This document shows, piece by piece, positions 7,846-18,449 of a stretch of DNA of 64,000 nt. Position 1 is the first letter of the stretch. Each line of letters starts with the position of its first letter. Origin of the DNA: Hyphomicrobiaceae bacterium (GTDB taxonomy: Bacteria; Pseudomonadota; Alphaproteobacteria; Rhizobiales; Xanthobacteraceae); assembly GCA_947472885.1 (NCBI GenBank), contig CANJBX010000008.1, positions 18,148 to 82,147 on the forward strand. Direction: 5' to 3'. The notes below the pieces were generated by a model that saw only the letters and a program-made list of their open reading frames with translations, had not been told where the DNA came from and searched no databases. The position numbers and the translations under genes are program-made.

Positions 7846-10800
7846 TTATGCGGAGTCGCGGATCTTGACGGCGCCTTCGAGATCGACCGAGACGAGCTGC
7901 GACACGCCGCGTTCCGCCATGGTGACGCCGAACAGCCGGTTCATGCGCGCCATGGTGATCGGGTTATGCGTGATAATCACGAAACGCGTGTCGGTCGAGC
8001 GGATCATTTCGTCGAGCAGGCTGCAGAAACGATCGACGTTGTGATCGTCGAGCGGTGCATCGACTTCGTCCAGCACGCAGATCGGGGCAGGGTTCGTGAG
8101 GAACACCGCGAAGATCAGCGCCATGGCGGTGAGCGCCTGTTCGCCGCCGGAGAGGAGCGAGAGGGTCGCCGGCTTCTTGCCGGGCGGCTTCGCCAGAATG
8201 TCGAGGCCGGCCTCGAGCGGGTCGTCGCTTTCGATCAGCTGTAGTTCGGCGGTGCCGCCACCGAACAGTTCGCTGAACAGCCGTTTGAAGTGATTGTTGA
8301 CGACCTCGAATGAGGCCAGCAGGCGTTCGCGCGCTTCCTTGTTCAGGCTCTGGATGCCTTGGCGCAGCCGCTTGATGGCTTCGACCAGGTCGTCGCGTTC
8401 GGCGGTCAGCTTGGCGTGCTGTTCCTCGACTTCGCGCAGTTCTTCCTCGGCGCGCAGGTTGACCGCACCAAGGCGTTCGCGCTCGCGGCGCAGCTTTTCA
8501 AGGTCGGCTTCGACATCGGTGACGGACGCAAGCGCGGTGCCGGGCTCGATCTCGGCCAGACCTGCAACCGCATCCGGCTCGACTTCGAGCATTTCGCGGA
8601 TTTCGTGGGCGACATCGGTCAGGCGGCGTTGCGCGCCCTCGTGACGTTCCTCGGCGCGGGCGAGTTCCTCACGCGCGGCCGACATGGCCTCTAACGCAGC
8701 GCGGGCAGCACGGTCGGCCTCGGCCAGCGTGTTCTCGCCGGCGGCGAGTTCATCGGCGGCCGTCTTGCGGGTGGTTTCCGCGCCGCCGATTTCGTTGATC
8801 AGGCTGGAGCGGCGCTCGGCGAACTTCTGCGGGGCGTCGTCGAGTTCACGGCGCTCCAGTGTCGTTTCCGACATGCGGGCGTCGAGAATTTCGATCTGGC
8901 CGGTGGCGCTTTCGCTGCGGGTCTTCCAGTCGGTGATTTCGGTCTTCATCGCCGCGAGGCGGCGTTCGGCGAGTTCGACTTCGCGGGCAAGCGCCTGCGC
9001 TTCGGCGCGCACTTCGGCGACGCGGGCGCGTTCATGCGCGAGCTTGTCGCGGGCCTCGTTCAGCCGCCCTTCAAGGTCGGCGCTCGGCGGCAAGGCGGCG
9101 ATGGCGGTCGTGACTTCGTGACGCGCGGCTTCCGCTTCGGTCAGGCTCGAAGTGAGCCGTGATTGTGCTTCCGCAAGTGCCGAGCGGCGCGCGGTGACGC
9201 GGTTGATCTCGCGTTCCGCATTGGCGTGCTGCTCGCGGGCAGCATCAGCCGCGCGCTGGGCGTCGCGGCGCTGGTTGCGTGCCTGATTTTCGCCTTCCGC
9301 GGTGGTTTTCACTTCGGCTTCGGCCTTGGCGACTTCGGCGCGGCGGTTTTCCAGATCGGTGCGCGCGGCCTGCAACTCGGCCTCGATTTCGGCGAGACGG
9401 TTGCGGCCGGCGAGGCGGCGTGCGGCGGCGGTCGGCGCATTGGCGGCAACGGCAAAACCGTCCCAGCGCCACAGGTCGCCTTCGTTTGAAACCAGCCGCT
9501 GGCCGGGCCGCAATTGCGCTGCGAGCGCGGGGCCGTCGGCGCGTGCGACGAGACCGATCTGCGCAAGGCGGCGCGCCAGTTCGGCGGGCGCCTGCACATG
9601 ATTGGAAAGCGGCGTTGCACCGGCAGGCAGCGCCGGGTCGTTGTCGGCGGATGCGCCGGCCCAGTGGATCGGCGACTTGGTATCAATCGGCGCATCGAGG
9701 TCGTCGCCGAGCGCCGCGCCGAGCGCGGTTTCAAAGCCCTTGTCGACGCTGAGAAGTTCGAGGGCTGCCGGCCACAGGTTCTTGGCTTCGACATGCAGCA
9801 CCTTGGCAAGCGTCTTGGCTTCGGTGTCGAGCCGTTGCGCGCGGCGTTCGGCTTCCGTCATCGGCTGGCGCACCACATCGAGCGCCTGACGCGCGCCCGA
9901 ATGTCCGGCTTCCGCGCGCAGGGTCGCGGCTTCGGCGGCAGCGACAGCTTCCTGCGCGCTTTGCACGGCGGCGGCAGCGCTTTCGAGATTGACGGCAGCG
10001 GCGGTGTCGCTGGCAAGTTGCGCGATGTCGCCTTCGACGGAAGTCAGCTCGCGTTCGAGGCGGGTATGGCGTTCGCCATGCTCGCGCGCGGCGCGCTCCA
10101 GTTGCGAGCGGCGGGCGGCAAGCTCTGCCAGTGCGGCGGTGAGTTCGCCGAATGTCTTTTCGGTGCCGGTCAGCGAAGCATCGGCCTCGGTGGCGCGTTG
10201 CGTGACGGCGTTGCGGCGCTCGGTGCCGGCGGCGGCTTCGGCTTCCAGCGTTGATTGCTCGGCGACCAGTTTCGCCAGCGCGCTTTGCGCGTCGGCAGTA
10301 AGCTGCTTGGCGCGTTCGCTGTCTTCGGTGATCTGCACCAGACGGCGGTCGAGTTCGGCCATGCGCTCAATGGCGCGGGCCTCTTCGCGGTCGAGCGTCT
10401 CGCGCGCCACCACAAGGCGGTGCAAGGCAGCGCCTGCGCGGGCTTCGGCATCGCGCAGCGCGGGCAGCGCGGCGGAAGCATTGACCTGAATAGTGGATGC
10501 CTGGGCCTGCATTCCGGTGCGTTCCGCGACCGTGCGGACGGCAACATCGCGGGCATGTTCGGCATTGCCGACTTCTGCGGTCGCATTGACGAAACGCAGG
10601 TGGAACAGCGTGGCTTCGGCCTTGCGGACCTTCTGGGCGACTTCGCGGTAGCGCACGGCCTGACGGGCCTGACGCTTCAGGCCGTCGATCTGGGTAACGA
10701 GTTGCCCGACGACATCTTCAAGACGCGTGAGGTTGGCTTCGGCGGCGCGCAAACGCAGTTCCGCTTCGTGGCGGCGCGCATGCAGGCCGGAAATGCCGGC

Positions 10801-11301
10801 GGCTTCTTCCAGCACGCGGCGGCGCTGTTCAGGCTTGGCCTGAATGATCTCGCCGATGCGACCCTGATGGACGAGGGCCGGCGAACGCGAGCCGGTCGAA
10901 GCATCCGCGAACAGCATCTGCACATCGCGGGCGCGGACTTCCTTGCCGTTGACGCGATAGACCGAGCCTTCGTCGCGTTCGATACGGCGTGAAACGTCGA
11001 GGGATTCCTCGCCATTGAACTGTGCGGGCGCGCCGTGGTCCTTGTTGTCGATCAGGATCGCGACTTCAGCCGAGTTGCGCGGCGGGCGGTTGTTGTTGCC
11101 GGCGAAGATGACGTCGTCCATATCGACCGCGCGCATCGACTTGTGCGAGGTCTCGCCCATCACCCAGCGCAGGGCTTCGACGAGGTTCGATTTGCCGCAG
11201 CCGTTCGGGCCGACGACGCCGGTCAGGCCCGGCTCGATCAGGAAATCGGTCGGCTCAACGAATGACTTGAAGCCAAGAAGGCGCAGCCGCGTCAGCTTCA
11301 T
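7846..11301 (-). CDS. smc: Chromosome segregation protein SMC
   Basis: This is the structural-maintenance-of-chromosomes ATPase, which with ScpA/ScpB loads at the origin region and compacts DNA. The 1151-residue chain has the N-terminal Walker A (GPNGCGKSN, about residues 32-40), QGRIGEIIQAKP and EEAAGISGLHARR, long Glu/Ala/Arg-rich coiled coils, a central hinge near residues 500-650, the signature LLSGGEQALTAMAL, and Walker B (CVLDEVDAPLDDHNV). The length is right for a complete SMC. It is the last gene of a minus-strand block DUF721-dsbA-smc, an order I associate with Rhizobiales. Confidence 0.97.
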   Translation of the reverse strand: MKLTRLRLLGFKSFVEPTDFLIEPGLTGVVGPNGCGKSNLVEALRWVMGETSHKSMRAVDMDDVIFAGNNNRPPRNSAEVAILIDNKDHGAPAQFNGEESLDVSRRIERDEGSVYRVNGKEVRARDVQMLFADASTGSRSPALVHQGRIGEIIQAKPEQRRRVLEEAAGISGLHARRHEAELRLRAAEANLTRLEDVVGQLVTQIDGLKRQARQAVRYREVAQKVRKAEATLFHLRFVNATAEVGNAEHARDVAVRTVAERTGMQAQASTIQVNASAALPALRDAEARAGAALHRLVVARETLDREEARAIERMAELDRRLVQITEDSERAKQLTADAQSALAKLVAEQSTLEAEAAAGTERRNAVTQRATEADASLTGTEKTFGELTAALAELAARRSQLERAAREHGERHTRLERELTSVEGDIAQLASDTAAAVNLESAAAAVQSAQEAVAAAEAATLRAEAGHSGARQALDVVRQPMTEAERRAQRLDTEAKTLAKVLHVEAKNLWPAALELLSVDKGFETALGAALGDDLDAPIDTKSPIHWAGASADNDPALPAGATPLSNHVQAPAELARRLAQIGLVARADGPALAAQLRPGQRLVSNEGDLWRWDGFAVAANAPTAAARRLAGRNRLAEIEAELQAARTDLENRRAEVAKAEAEVKTTAEGENQARNQRRDAQRAADAAREQHANAEREINRVTARRSALAEAQSRLTSSLTEAEAARHEVTTAIAALPPSADLEGRLNEARDKLAHERARVAEVRAEAQALAREVELAERRLAAMKTEITDWKTRSESATGQIEILDARMSETTLERRELDDAPQKFAERRSSLINEIGGAETTRKTAADELAAGENTLAEADRAARAALEAMSAAREELARAEERHEGAQRRLTDVAHEIREMLEVEPDAVAGLAEIEPGTALASVTDVEADLEKLRRERERLGAVNLRAEEELREVEEQHAKLTAERDDLVEAIKRLRQGIQSLNKEARERLLASFEVVNNHFKRLFSELFGGGTAELQLIESDDPLEAGLDILAKPPGKKPATLSLLSGGEQALTAMALIFAVFLTNPAPICVLDEVDAPLDDHNVDRFCSLLDEMIRSTDTRFVIITHNPITMARMNRLFGVTMAERGVSQLVSVDLEGAVKIRDSA

Positions 11302-11560
11302 TACAAGATGCTTTCCTGACCGGCGGATGTCATTTGGCCGGCTGTCGTGTTGGCAACTAACCCCATAACACCACAGCAGATTTCCGTGCGGAAACGCGCT
11401 CTGGCCAAGGCTTTATGGGACATTGGGTGTCGCATTGGCGCGGACAATGAATCGTCACGCGCACAGGAGCAACAGGGCCGGCACGGTTTCCTGTGGGTGG
11501 CCGGCAGAAAAACCCGCAAATGCGGCGGAAAAAGCCGAAAAACCCAGAAACGCCCGGTAA

Positions 11561-12223
11561 TTAGGCCTTCAGATAGGGGGCTATTTCTTTTTCGAGTTCC
11601 TCAATCGACAGGGCGCCCGGTACGCGCTTGCCGTTGATGAAGAACGTCGGGGTCGAAGTGACCTTGAGCTTGTCGGCGGCCCGGTTGCGGGTCGATTCGA
11701 CGGCGGCGAGGATCTTCTTGCTGTTCTCGTTGGCGCGGGTGTCGAGGCAGGCGTTGAACGCCTCGCGGCTGTAGCCGGCCTGCTTGACCACATTGAACAG
11801 CGGTTCGATCGGGTTCTGCACGGCCCACTGGTTCTGGGTCGCGAACAGCAGTTCGAGCAGCGAGAAGAATTTGTCCTTGTCGCCGCAGCGCGCCAGCATG
11901 GCGGCGCCGGCCGCCAGCGGGTCGAGCGGGAATTCGCGGAAGATGTATTTGACCTTGCCGGTGTCGATGTAGCGTTCCTTGAGCTTGGGGAACGTCTCGA
12001 CCGTGAAGTGTGCGCAATGCGGGCAGGTCATCGAGGCGTATTCGATGATCGTCACCGGGGCGTCGGCCTTGCCCATGACCATGTCGCCCAGCGGGCTGGG
12101 TTCGGCGAGGTCGCCTGACGGCACCATGTCGTTGCGCTGTGCAAAAGCTGCGCCGGGCAAGCTGGCGACGGCCAGCATCGCGACAACGGAAACACCAGTG
12201 TTGAATTCACGGCGGGTCAGCAC
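11561..12223 (-). CDS. DsbA-like thiol:disulfide oxidoreductase (thioredoxin fold)
   Basis: This is an exported thioredoxin-fold protein that would form or isomerise disulfides in the periplasm. Residues 1-28 form a signal (LTRREFNTG, a hydrophobic core, then GAAFA); the double Arg hints at Tat export but the motif is weak. The active site is CPHC (Cys67 and Cys70) and the cis-Pro loop is STPTFFING. Length (220 aa) and the DsbA-type helical insertion between the halves fit the DSBA/Com1 family. It lies between a DUF721 gene (89 bases upstream) and smc (259 bases downstream). No DsbB is nearby. Confidence 0.92.
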   Translation of the reverse strand: MLTRREFNTGVSVVAMLAVASLPGAAFAQRNDMVPSGDLAEPSPLGDMVMGKADAPVTIIEYASMTCPHCAHFTVETFPKLKERYIDTGKVKYIFREFPLDPLAAGAAMLARCGDKDKFFSLLELLFATQNQWAVQNPIEPLFNVVKQAGYSREAFNACLDTRANENSKKILAAVESTRNRAADKLKVTSTPTFFINGKRVPGALSIEELEKEIAPYLKA

Positions 12224-12312
12224 AGGACACCTCGTAATCGGGTCAAACTCGCTATTCCGGTAGCCTGCCCGGCGGAATGTGGCAATGCCAAGACATCATC
12301 AGCCCCCGCCGG

Positions 12313-12792
12313 TCACGGACGTTTGACCGCAGCCCCCAACCTCCCCAATGCCTGCCGCAGCGGGTCGTCGGTGATGCCGGTCAGGCTGTCGGCGACCCGT
12401 TTGGCGGCGGCGGGATCCGGTTTCGGGCGCGTTTTACGGACTTCCCGGCGGGCCAGCGGGGCCTGGCGGAGCGCGATAGTGTCGATGGCCTGCCAGCCGA
12501 AAAAGCGGTTCACGCGCTCGATAATGAGGTGGGTCTGGTGCTGGACCTCGATGGCCGCCGGGCCTTCGACGCGCAGGATCAGGGTTCCCGGCAGGCCTTC
12601 GTCCTGCGTGTTCTTCGACCACTGCATCTTCAGCGGTTCGGAAAACCGCGAAATGTCGGTGCCCACAATCTGCGGCCAGCGCGTCACGATTTCGCGCGAG
12701 GCAAAGCCCTGACGCTTGAAGGCGTCGGCGAGCGGCTTGTCCACCAGTTCGGACAGCTTGCGAAGGTAGGTTCTCTTGACGGTCTTGTTCAT
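12313..12792 (-). CDS. DUF721 family protein (DciA-like)
   Basis: The 159-residue protein begins MNKTVKRTYLRKLSELVDK and has the DUF721 core IVTRWPQIVGTDISRFSEPL, followed by LILRVEGPAAIEVQHQT and LIIERVNRFFG. DUF721 proteins include DciA, which loads the replicative helicase in many bacteria; others are annotated only as RNA-binding-like. The start at 12792 is 27 bases from the divergent mutY start, so both promoters overlap. The role in helicase loading is family knowledge, not shown here. Confidence 0.8.
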   Translation of the reverse strand: MNKTVKRTYLRKLSELVDKPLADAFKRQGFASREIVTRWPQIVGTDISRFSEPLKMQWSKNTQDEGLPGTLILRVEGPAAIEVQHQTHLIIERVNRFFGWQAIDTIALRQAPLARREVRKTRPKPDPAAAKRVADSLTGITDDPLRQALGRLGAAVKRP

Positions 12793-12819
12793 GAAGCCGG
12801 GCTCTGCCACACCGGAAAC

Positions 12820-13917
12820 ATGACGGTAGCAGCCAGAACAGCGGCAAGGAAGCGCGATGCGGCGCCACCCACGCCGCGCGCCGCCGACCTGCTGACCTGG
12901 TACGACCGCTACCGGCGCAAACTGCCGTGGCGGGCGCTGCCAGGCGAACGGATGGACCCGTACCGCGTGTGGCTGTCGGAGATCATGCTCCAGCAGACGC
13001 AGGTGACGACGGTGCTGCCGTATTTCGAGCGGTTCCTTGCGAAGTTCGAAACCGTCGCGGCGCTGGCCGCCGCCGATATCGACGATGTGCTGCGGCTGTG
13101 GGCGGGGCTTGGCTACTACGCACGGGGCCGCAACCTGCATGCCTGCGCGAGGGCGGTTGCTGAACGGCACGGCGGAAAATTTCCCGACACCGAGGCAGCG
13201 CTCGCTGAGCTTCCCGGCATCGGCCCCTATACGGCAGCCGCCATCGCCGCGATTGCGTTCGACCGCAAGGCGTCTCCCGTCGATGGCAACATTGAGCGCG
13301 TGATCGCGCGGCTCTATGCGGTCGAGGAGCAATTGCCGGCGGCAAAGCCGCTCATCAGGAAACTTGCGGCAGAACTCACGCCGGAAAAACGCGCAGGCGA
13401 TTTCGCGCAGGCGATGATGGACCTCGGTTCCGCCATCTGTACGCCGAAGAATCCCGCCTGCGGGGTGTGTCCGTGGCGTGAGGTCTGCGCCGCAAGACTG
13501 CGTGGAGACGCCGGGACATTTCCCCGCAAGGCGAAAAAGGTCGCGGGCAAGTTGCGCCGCGGCGCGGCGTTCGTTGTCTTGCGTGCAGACGATCACGTGC
13601 TGGTGCGGACGCGTGCGTCAAAGGGATTGCTCGGCGGCATGACGGAAGTGCCGACGACCGAATGGTCGCGCGACTTCGATGAGGCGAATGCGCTCGCCGC
13701 TGCGCCGCTGAAAGCCAAATGGCAGCGGCTGCCCGGCGTCGTCACGCATGTCTTTACGCATTTTCCACTGGAACTGACGGTCTATGCCGCGCGTGTGCCC
13801 GCGCGCACGAAAGCGCCCGCAGGCGCGCGCTTTGTGCCGCTGGACCAGCTAGAAGGGGCGGCGTTCCCGAGCGTCATGCGCAAGGTGCTGGCACACGCGG
13901 ATGTCGGTTCACGCTGA
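12820..13917 (+). CDS. mutY: A/G-specific adenine DNA glycosylase
   Basis: MutY removes adenine mispaired with 8-oxoguanine. Visible elements are the catalytic Glu54 in LSEIMLQQTQV, the helix-hairpin-helix LPGIGPYTAAAI, the catalytic Asp155 in VDGNIERV, and the four iron-sulfur cysteines 207, 214, 217 and 223 (C-x6-C-x2-C-x5-C). The C-terminal NUDIX-like domain that recognises 8-oxoG includes LLGGMTEVPT and HVFTHFPLEL. The 365-residue length is usual. The ATG at 12820 follows the Rhizobiales-type N-terminus. It is divergent from the DUF721 gene. Confidence 0.95.
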   Translation: MTVAARTAARKRDAAPPTPRAADLLTWYDRYRRKLPWRALPGERMDPYRVWLSEIMLQQTQVTTVLPYFERFLAKFETVAALAAADIDDVLRLWAGLGYYARGRNLHACARAVAERHGGKFPDTEAALAELPGIGPYTAAAIAAIAFDRKASPVDGNIERVIARLYAVEEQLPAAKPLIRKLAAELTPEKRAGDFAQAMMDLGSAICTPKNPACGVCPWREVCAARLRGDAGTFPRKAKKVAGKLRRGAAFVVLRADDHVLVRTRASKGLLGGMTEVPTTEWSRDFDEANALAAAPLKAKWQRLPGVVTHVFTHFPLELTVYAARVPARTKAPAGARFVPLDQLEGAAFPSVMRKVLAHADVGSR

Positions 13918-13992
13918 CGACTTTCCGCGATAAGCTCTCCCTCCCGCCTACGTTAAATCCATTCAAGAAAAGCAAGCTTTAAGGAGACTGCA

Positions 13993-14343
13993 ATGACCAT
14001 TCAACGCATGGAAACCGGCCCGCGCATGAGCCAGATCGTCATTCACGGCGATACGGTCTATCTGGCCGGGGTCGTTGCGAACGAGCCGGCGGACAAGAGT
14101 GTCGCCCAGCAGACCAAGAATATTCTGGACACCATCGACGGTTATCTTGCCAAGGCCGGCTCGGACAAAACCAAAATCCTGTCGGCGCAGATATTTCTCG
14201 CCGATATTTCGACCTTCGCCGACATGAATTCGGAATGGGACAAGTGGGTGCCGAAGGGCCATACGCCGGCGCGTGCAACCACCGAGGCGAAGCTGGCTGC
14301 GCCGCCCTACAAGGTCGAGATCATGGTGGTCGCCGCCAAGTAA
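13993..14343 (+). CDS. RidA/YjgF family protein
   Basis: RidA-like proteins hydrolyse reactive enamine/imine intermediates from amino acid metabolism. The 116-residue protein has the fold's recurring segments: DTVYLAGVVANEP, the helix QTKNILDTIDGYLAKAG, and KGHTPARATTEAKLAAP, in which the conserved Arg of the YjgF active site is ARAT. A strong AAGGAG (13981-13986) sits 6 bases before the ATG. It is immediately upstream (10 bases) of the broken FAD monooxygenase. Its exact substrate is unknown, since this subgroup is broader than true RidA. Confidence 0.88.
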   Translation: MTIQRMETGPRMSQIVIHGDTVYLAGVVANEPADKSVAQQTKNILDTIDGYLAKAGSDKTKILSAQIFLADISTFADMNSEWDKWVPKGHTPARATTEAKLAAPPYKVEIMVVAAK

Positions 14344-14353
14344 GAATCCGCGC

Positions 14354-15571
14354 ATGACGACGAACCGCACGGACGGCAGGCGCGCGCTTGTTGTCGGCGG
14401 TTCGCTCGGCGGATTATTCGCCGGCCTGCTGCTGCGGCAGGCCGGATGGCATGTCGATATATACGAACGCGCCGAAGGCGAATTGTCCGGCCGTGGCGCG
14501 GGCATCGTCGTGCAGCCGCAACTGATCTAACGGCTGCATGCGCTCGGTCTCGATCCCGCCGACCTCGGCGTCACGGTTTCCACCCGCAAGCTGTTAGATG
14601 CGAGCGGGCGCGTGGTTGCGACGCGCGGTTGCACGCAGATCCTGACCGCGTGGGAACGCGTCTATCGTTTTTTGCGCGATGCGTTTCCGGCGGCGCACTA
14701 TCATCAGGGCAGGACGCTGGCTGCCGTAGCGCAGGATGCGCGCGCCGTCACGGCGACATTCGCCGATGGCAGCAAGGTGGAAGCCGATCTGCTGGTCGGC
14801 GCCGACGGAATACGCTCGCCGGTGCGGCAACTGCTGTTGCCCGATCTCGCGCCAGGTTACGCAGGTTACGTGGCGTGGCGCGCGTTGCTGGCCGAACAGG
14901 ATTTCCCCTCGCAGCTGCGCGAGGAAATCTTCCCCTTCATGTCGTTCGGCCTGCCGCCCGGTGAGCAGTTTCTCGGCTATCCCGTCGCCGGGCCTGACAA
15001 CGATCTGCGGGCTGGGCGCAGACGCTATAACGTGATCTGGTATCGCCCGGCCGATGAACACACCACGCTTATCGACCTGTTGACCGACAGCAACGGTGTT
15101 GCGCATGACAATTCCATTCCGCCGCCGCTGATCCGCAAGCAGGCAATCGACGATATGCGCGATGCCGCGGAAAGATTCCTGGGCTGGCAGTTTCGCGACA
15201 TCGTGCGCCTGATCGACGAGCCGATCCTGCAGCCGATCTGCGATCTCGAATCCCCGCGCATGGCGTTCGGGCGGATTGCCATTGTCGGCGATGCGGCCTT
15301 CGTGGCGCGGCCCCATGTGGCGGCAGGCGTTACCAAGGCGGCGGACGATGCGGCTGCGCTCGCGCAGGCTTTGGCACATGCAGACAATGTCGAAGCCGGG
15401 TTAAAAAATTTTGAGGCCGGGCAGGTCGCGGTCAATCGCCGGATCATCCAGCGTGCGCGCCATCTTGGCGCTTACCTGCAAGCCTCGCAGACGGCAGACG
15501 AGCGCGCGAATTCGGCGCGCCATGGCATTCCCGAAGCGGTGCTGGCGGAAACGGCGTTGCCGGGTACCTAG
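14354..15571 (+). pseudogene. FAD-dependent monooxygenase broken by an in-frame TAA
   Basis: The reading frame encodes a group A flavoprotein hydroxylase (UbiH/salicylate hydroxylase-like). It has a Rossmann start (VVGGSLGGLFAGLLLRQAG), the middle VGADGIRSPVR and the FAD-binding GDAAFVARPHVAAG. A TAA at codon 59 (14528-14530) interrupts it between QPQLI and RLHALGL, with perfect coding continuity on both sides. Related proteins usually have a Glu or similar residue there, and one base change (GAA or CAA to TAA) would explain it. Unless the stop is read through or is a sequencing error, only a 58-residue fragment or an internally started C-terminal piece would be made. It is preceded by the RidA gene. 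Confidence 0.85.
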
Positions 15572-15581
15572 AAGTTCGCAA

Positions 15582-15842
15582 TCAGCGATCCATGCAGACG
15601 GCGTAGGCGTCGCCGTAAGCCTTGGCATTCTTGTTGAGCATCACGCGGCCGGTGCCGCCGCCGGTGTTCTGGATTTCCTCCATCTCCGCCGGGAATTTCT
15701 GCATGGCCTCGGCGCGGCAGGCGGTGGCCCTGGGCGAGGTGTCGTCGGTGCGGGTGAAGAGATTGGGGAAGGCGAGGGCGATAATCAGCCCCGCCATGAC
15801 CAGACCCATGATGACGATGCGCAGCGTGCCACGTTGTTGCAT
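15582..15842 (-). CDS. Small membrane-anchored hypothetical protein
   Basis: I do not recognise the family. The 86-residue product has one N-terminal membrane helix (LRIVIMGLVMAGLIIALAF) and a periplasmic-looking tail containing two cysteines (ATACRAEAM and AYAVCMDR) that could form a disulfide. Codon use fits the neighbours. It is convergent with the broken monooxygenase (10-base gap) and lies downstream of ccrM on the same strand. Confidence 0.65.
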   Translation of the reverse strand: MQQRGTLRIVIMGLVMAGLIIALAFPNLFTRTDDTSPRATACRAEAMQKFPAEMEEIQNTGGGTGRVMLNKNAKAYGDAYAVCMDR

Positions 15843-15893
15843 GGCGGCATGCTACAGGATCGCGAAACCGGCGGCTATCGCGCCGGGAAGCGG

Positions 15894-17093
<1,200 letters not shown>

Positions 17094-17154
17094 CTACAAC
17101 CGGCAAGCAGGACAATGAACGGCCAAGGTAAAAATCGAGTTATCGACCGGCTGG

Positions 17155-17209
17155 CGGATTTGAAATTCCTGAAGAAGTGCAGCAGGCAGGGTCGGGAATT
17201 TCAAATCCG
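17155..17209. repeat. 15-bp perfect inverted repeat upstream of ccrM
   Basis: CGGATTTGAAATTCC at 17155-17169 pairs perfectly with 17195-17209 around a 25-base loop. It lies in the 363-base gap (17049-17411) between the divergent ccrM and zinc metallopeptidase genes, where I see no convincing gene. Other content of the gap is a second inverted repeat at 17251-17298, a small palindrome (GGCAAA-A-TTTGCC at 17324-17336) and a -10-like TATATT at 17344. Confidence 0.7.
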
Positions 17210-17250
17210 GGGCGACGCCGGGCTGAATGGCCTCACCAGCGTCCTTTTGA

Positions 17251-17298
17251 TTCCAAAGTTCGCCCGGAACGTGCTGCAAGCATGGGCGAACTTCGGAA
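17251..17298. repeat. 15-bp inverted repeat with one mismatch
   Basis: TTCCAAAGTTCGCCC at 17251-17265 pairs with 17284-17298 around an 18-base loop, with one mismatch at position 5. It follows the first inverted repeat of the same gap by 42 bases but has a different sequence. Together they could form two hairpins in a leader RNA of the gene at 17412. Confidence 0.65.
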
Positions 17299-17411
17299 GT
17301 GGACGCCGGGCATTGGCGAACTAGGCAAAATTTGCCGGGTGCCTATATTGGGTGTTCGGCGGAACTACATGTTGTGCGGGGAGTCGTTACGGCGGCTTGG
17401 AGGACTGAAGG

Positions 17412-18338
17412 ATGCGTTGGGACGATTTTCGCCGCAGTGACAATGTCGAGGACGACCGCGGCGGCGATAGCGGCGGCTATGGCGGCGGGATGGGTATTCC
17501 CGGTGGTGGCGGCGGTCTCGGCATCGGTACGGTCATCGTGCTTGGCCTGGTCGGCTGGGCCTTTGGCATCGACCCCAGCCTCCTGATCAACGGCGCGGAA
17601 ATCCTCACCGGCGGCGGCCAGCCGCGCTACGAGCAGCAGGAACGCCCGCGCGCGTCCCGCACTGCGGCGCCGGACGACGAGATGGGCAAGTTCGTGTCGG
17701 CCGTGCTGGGCGATACCGAAGACACCTGGACCGTGATCTTCCAGGCGAGCGGGCAGACCTACCGCAAGCCCAAACTGCGGCTGTTCTCCGGCTCGGTGGC
17801 GACGCAGGCCTGCGGCATGGCGCAATCGGCGATGGGGCCGTTCTATTGCCCCGGCGAGCAGCGGATTTATCTCGACACCTCGTTCTTCAACGAAATGCAG
17901 ACACGCTTCAAGGCGTGCACCAGCGCCAAGGCGTGCCAGTTCGCCGAGGCCTACGTGATTGCGCACGAAGTCGGCCATCACGTCCAGAACCAGCTCGGCA
18001 TTCTCGGCAAGGCGCGCCAGGCGCAGGCGTCCGCCGGCAGCCGCGCGGCGGCGAACCGCATTCAGGTGCAGGTCGAATTGCAGGCGGACTGCTTCGGCGG
18101 CATCTGGGCCAACCGCTCCAACAAGCGGCGCAACTTTATCGATCCGGGCGACGTCGATCAGGCGTTGCAGACCGCGAGCGCCATCGGCGACGACCGGCTG
18201 CAGAAGCAGGCCACCGGCCGCGTGGTGCCGGATAGCTTCACCCATGGTTCGTCGGAACAGCGCAAGCGCTGGTTTATGACCGGCTTCGAGAAGGGCAGCA
18301 TCGCCGCCTGCAACACCTTCGGCGCGCCGCAGGTTTAA
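17412..18338 (+). CDS. ypfJ: Neutral zinc metallopeptidase (YpfJ family)
   Basis: The 308-residue protein has the YpfJ order: a Gly-rich N-terminus, one membrane helix (IGTVIVLGLVGWAFGI), then the peptidase domain with the zinc motif HEVGHH at residues 185-190 and ELQADCFGGIWA supplying the third ligand. YpfJ-type proteins are probably periplasmic-side proteases anchored in the inner membrane; substrates are unknown. Nothing adjacent indicates a client. It is divergent from ccrM across a gap with two strong inverted repeats. Confidence 0.9.
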   Translation: MRWDDFRRSDNVEDDRGGDSGGYGGGMGIPGGGGGLGIGTVIVLGLVGWAFGIDPSLLINGAEILTGGGQPRYEQQERPRASRTAAPDDEMGKFVSAVLGDTEDTWTVIFQASGQTYRKPKLRLFSGSVATQACGMAQSAMGPFYCPGEQRIYLDTSFFNEMQTRFKACTSAKACQFAEAYVIAHEVGHHVQNQLGILGKARQAQASAGSRAAANRIQVQVELQADCFGGIWANRSNKRRNFIDPGDVDQALQTASAIGDDRLQKQATGRVVPDSFTHGSSEQRKRWFMTGFEKGSIAACNTFGAPQV

Positions 18339-18359
18339 TTAATCCCGTTCAAATCTGGT

Positions 18360-18380
18360 GGCAGCCGCAAGACGGCTGCC
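18360..18380 (+). terminator. Hairpin after ypfJ
   Basis: GGCAGCCG (18360-18367) and CGGCTGCC (18373-18380) form a perfect 8-bp stem with a 5-base loop, 21 bases past the ypfJ stop. There is no T-run, so it may be a weak or Rho-assisted terminator. Confidence 0.45.
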
Positions 18381-18449
18381 GACGCCCATGATAAAGTCTC
18401 CCCAAGTCCGCCGCGCCATGCGCCATGACGGACATCAGGGGAGGTCGAT

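Noticed and set aside
11302..11560. Small frames in both strands between smc and the dsbA-like gene
   Set aside because: They are Cys/Arg-rich, overlap gene ends and show no ribosome site. I treat the gap as promoter DNA.
17115..17324. Open frame in the ccrM-ypfJ gap
   Set aside because: It spans both long inverted repeats, and its codon use does not match the neighbours.
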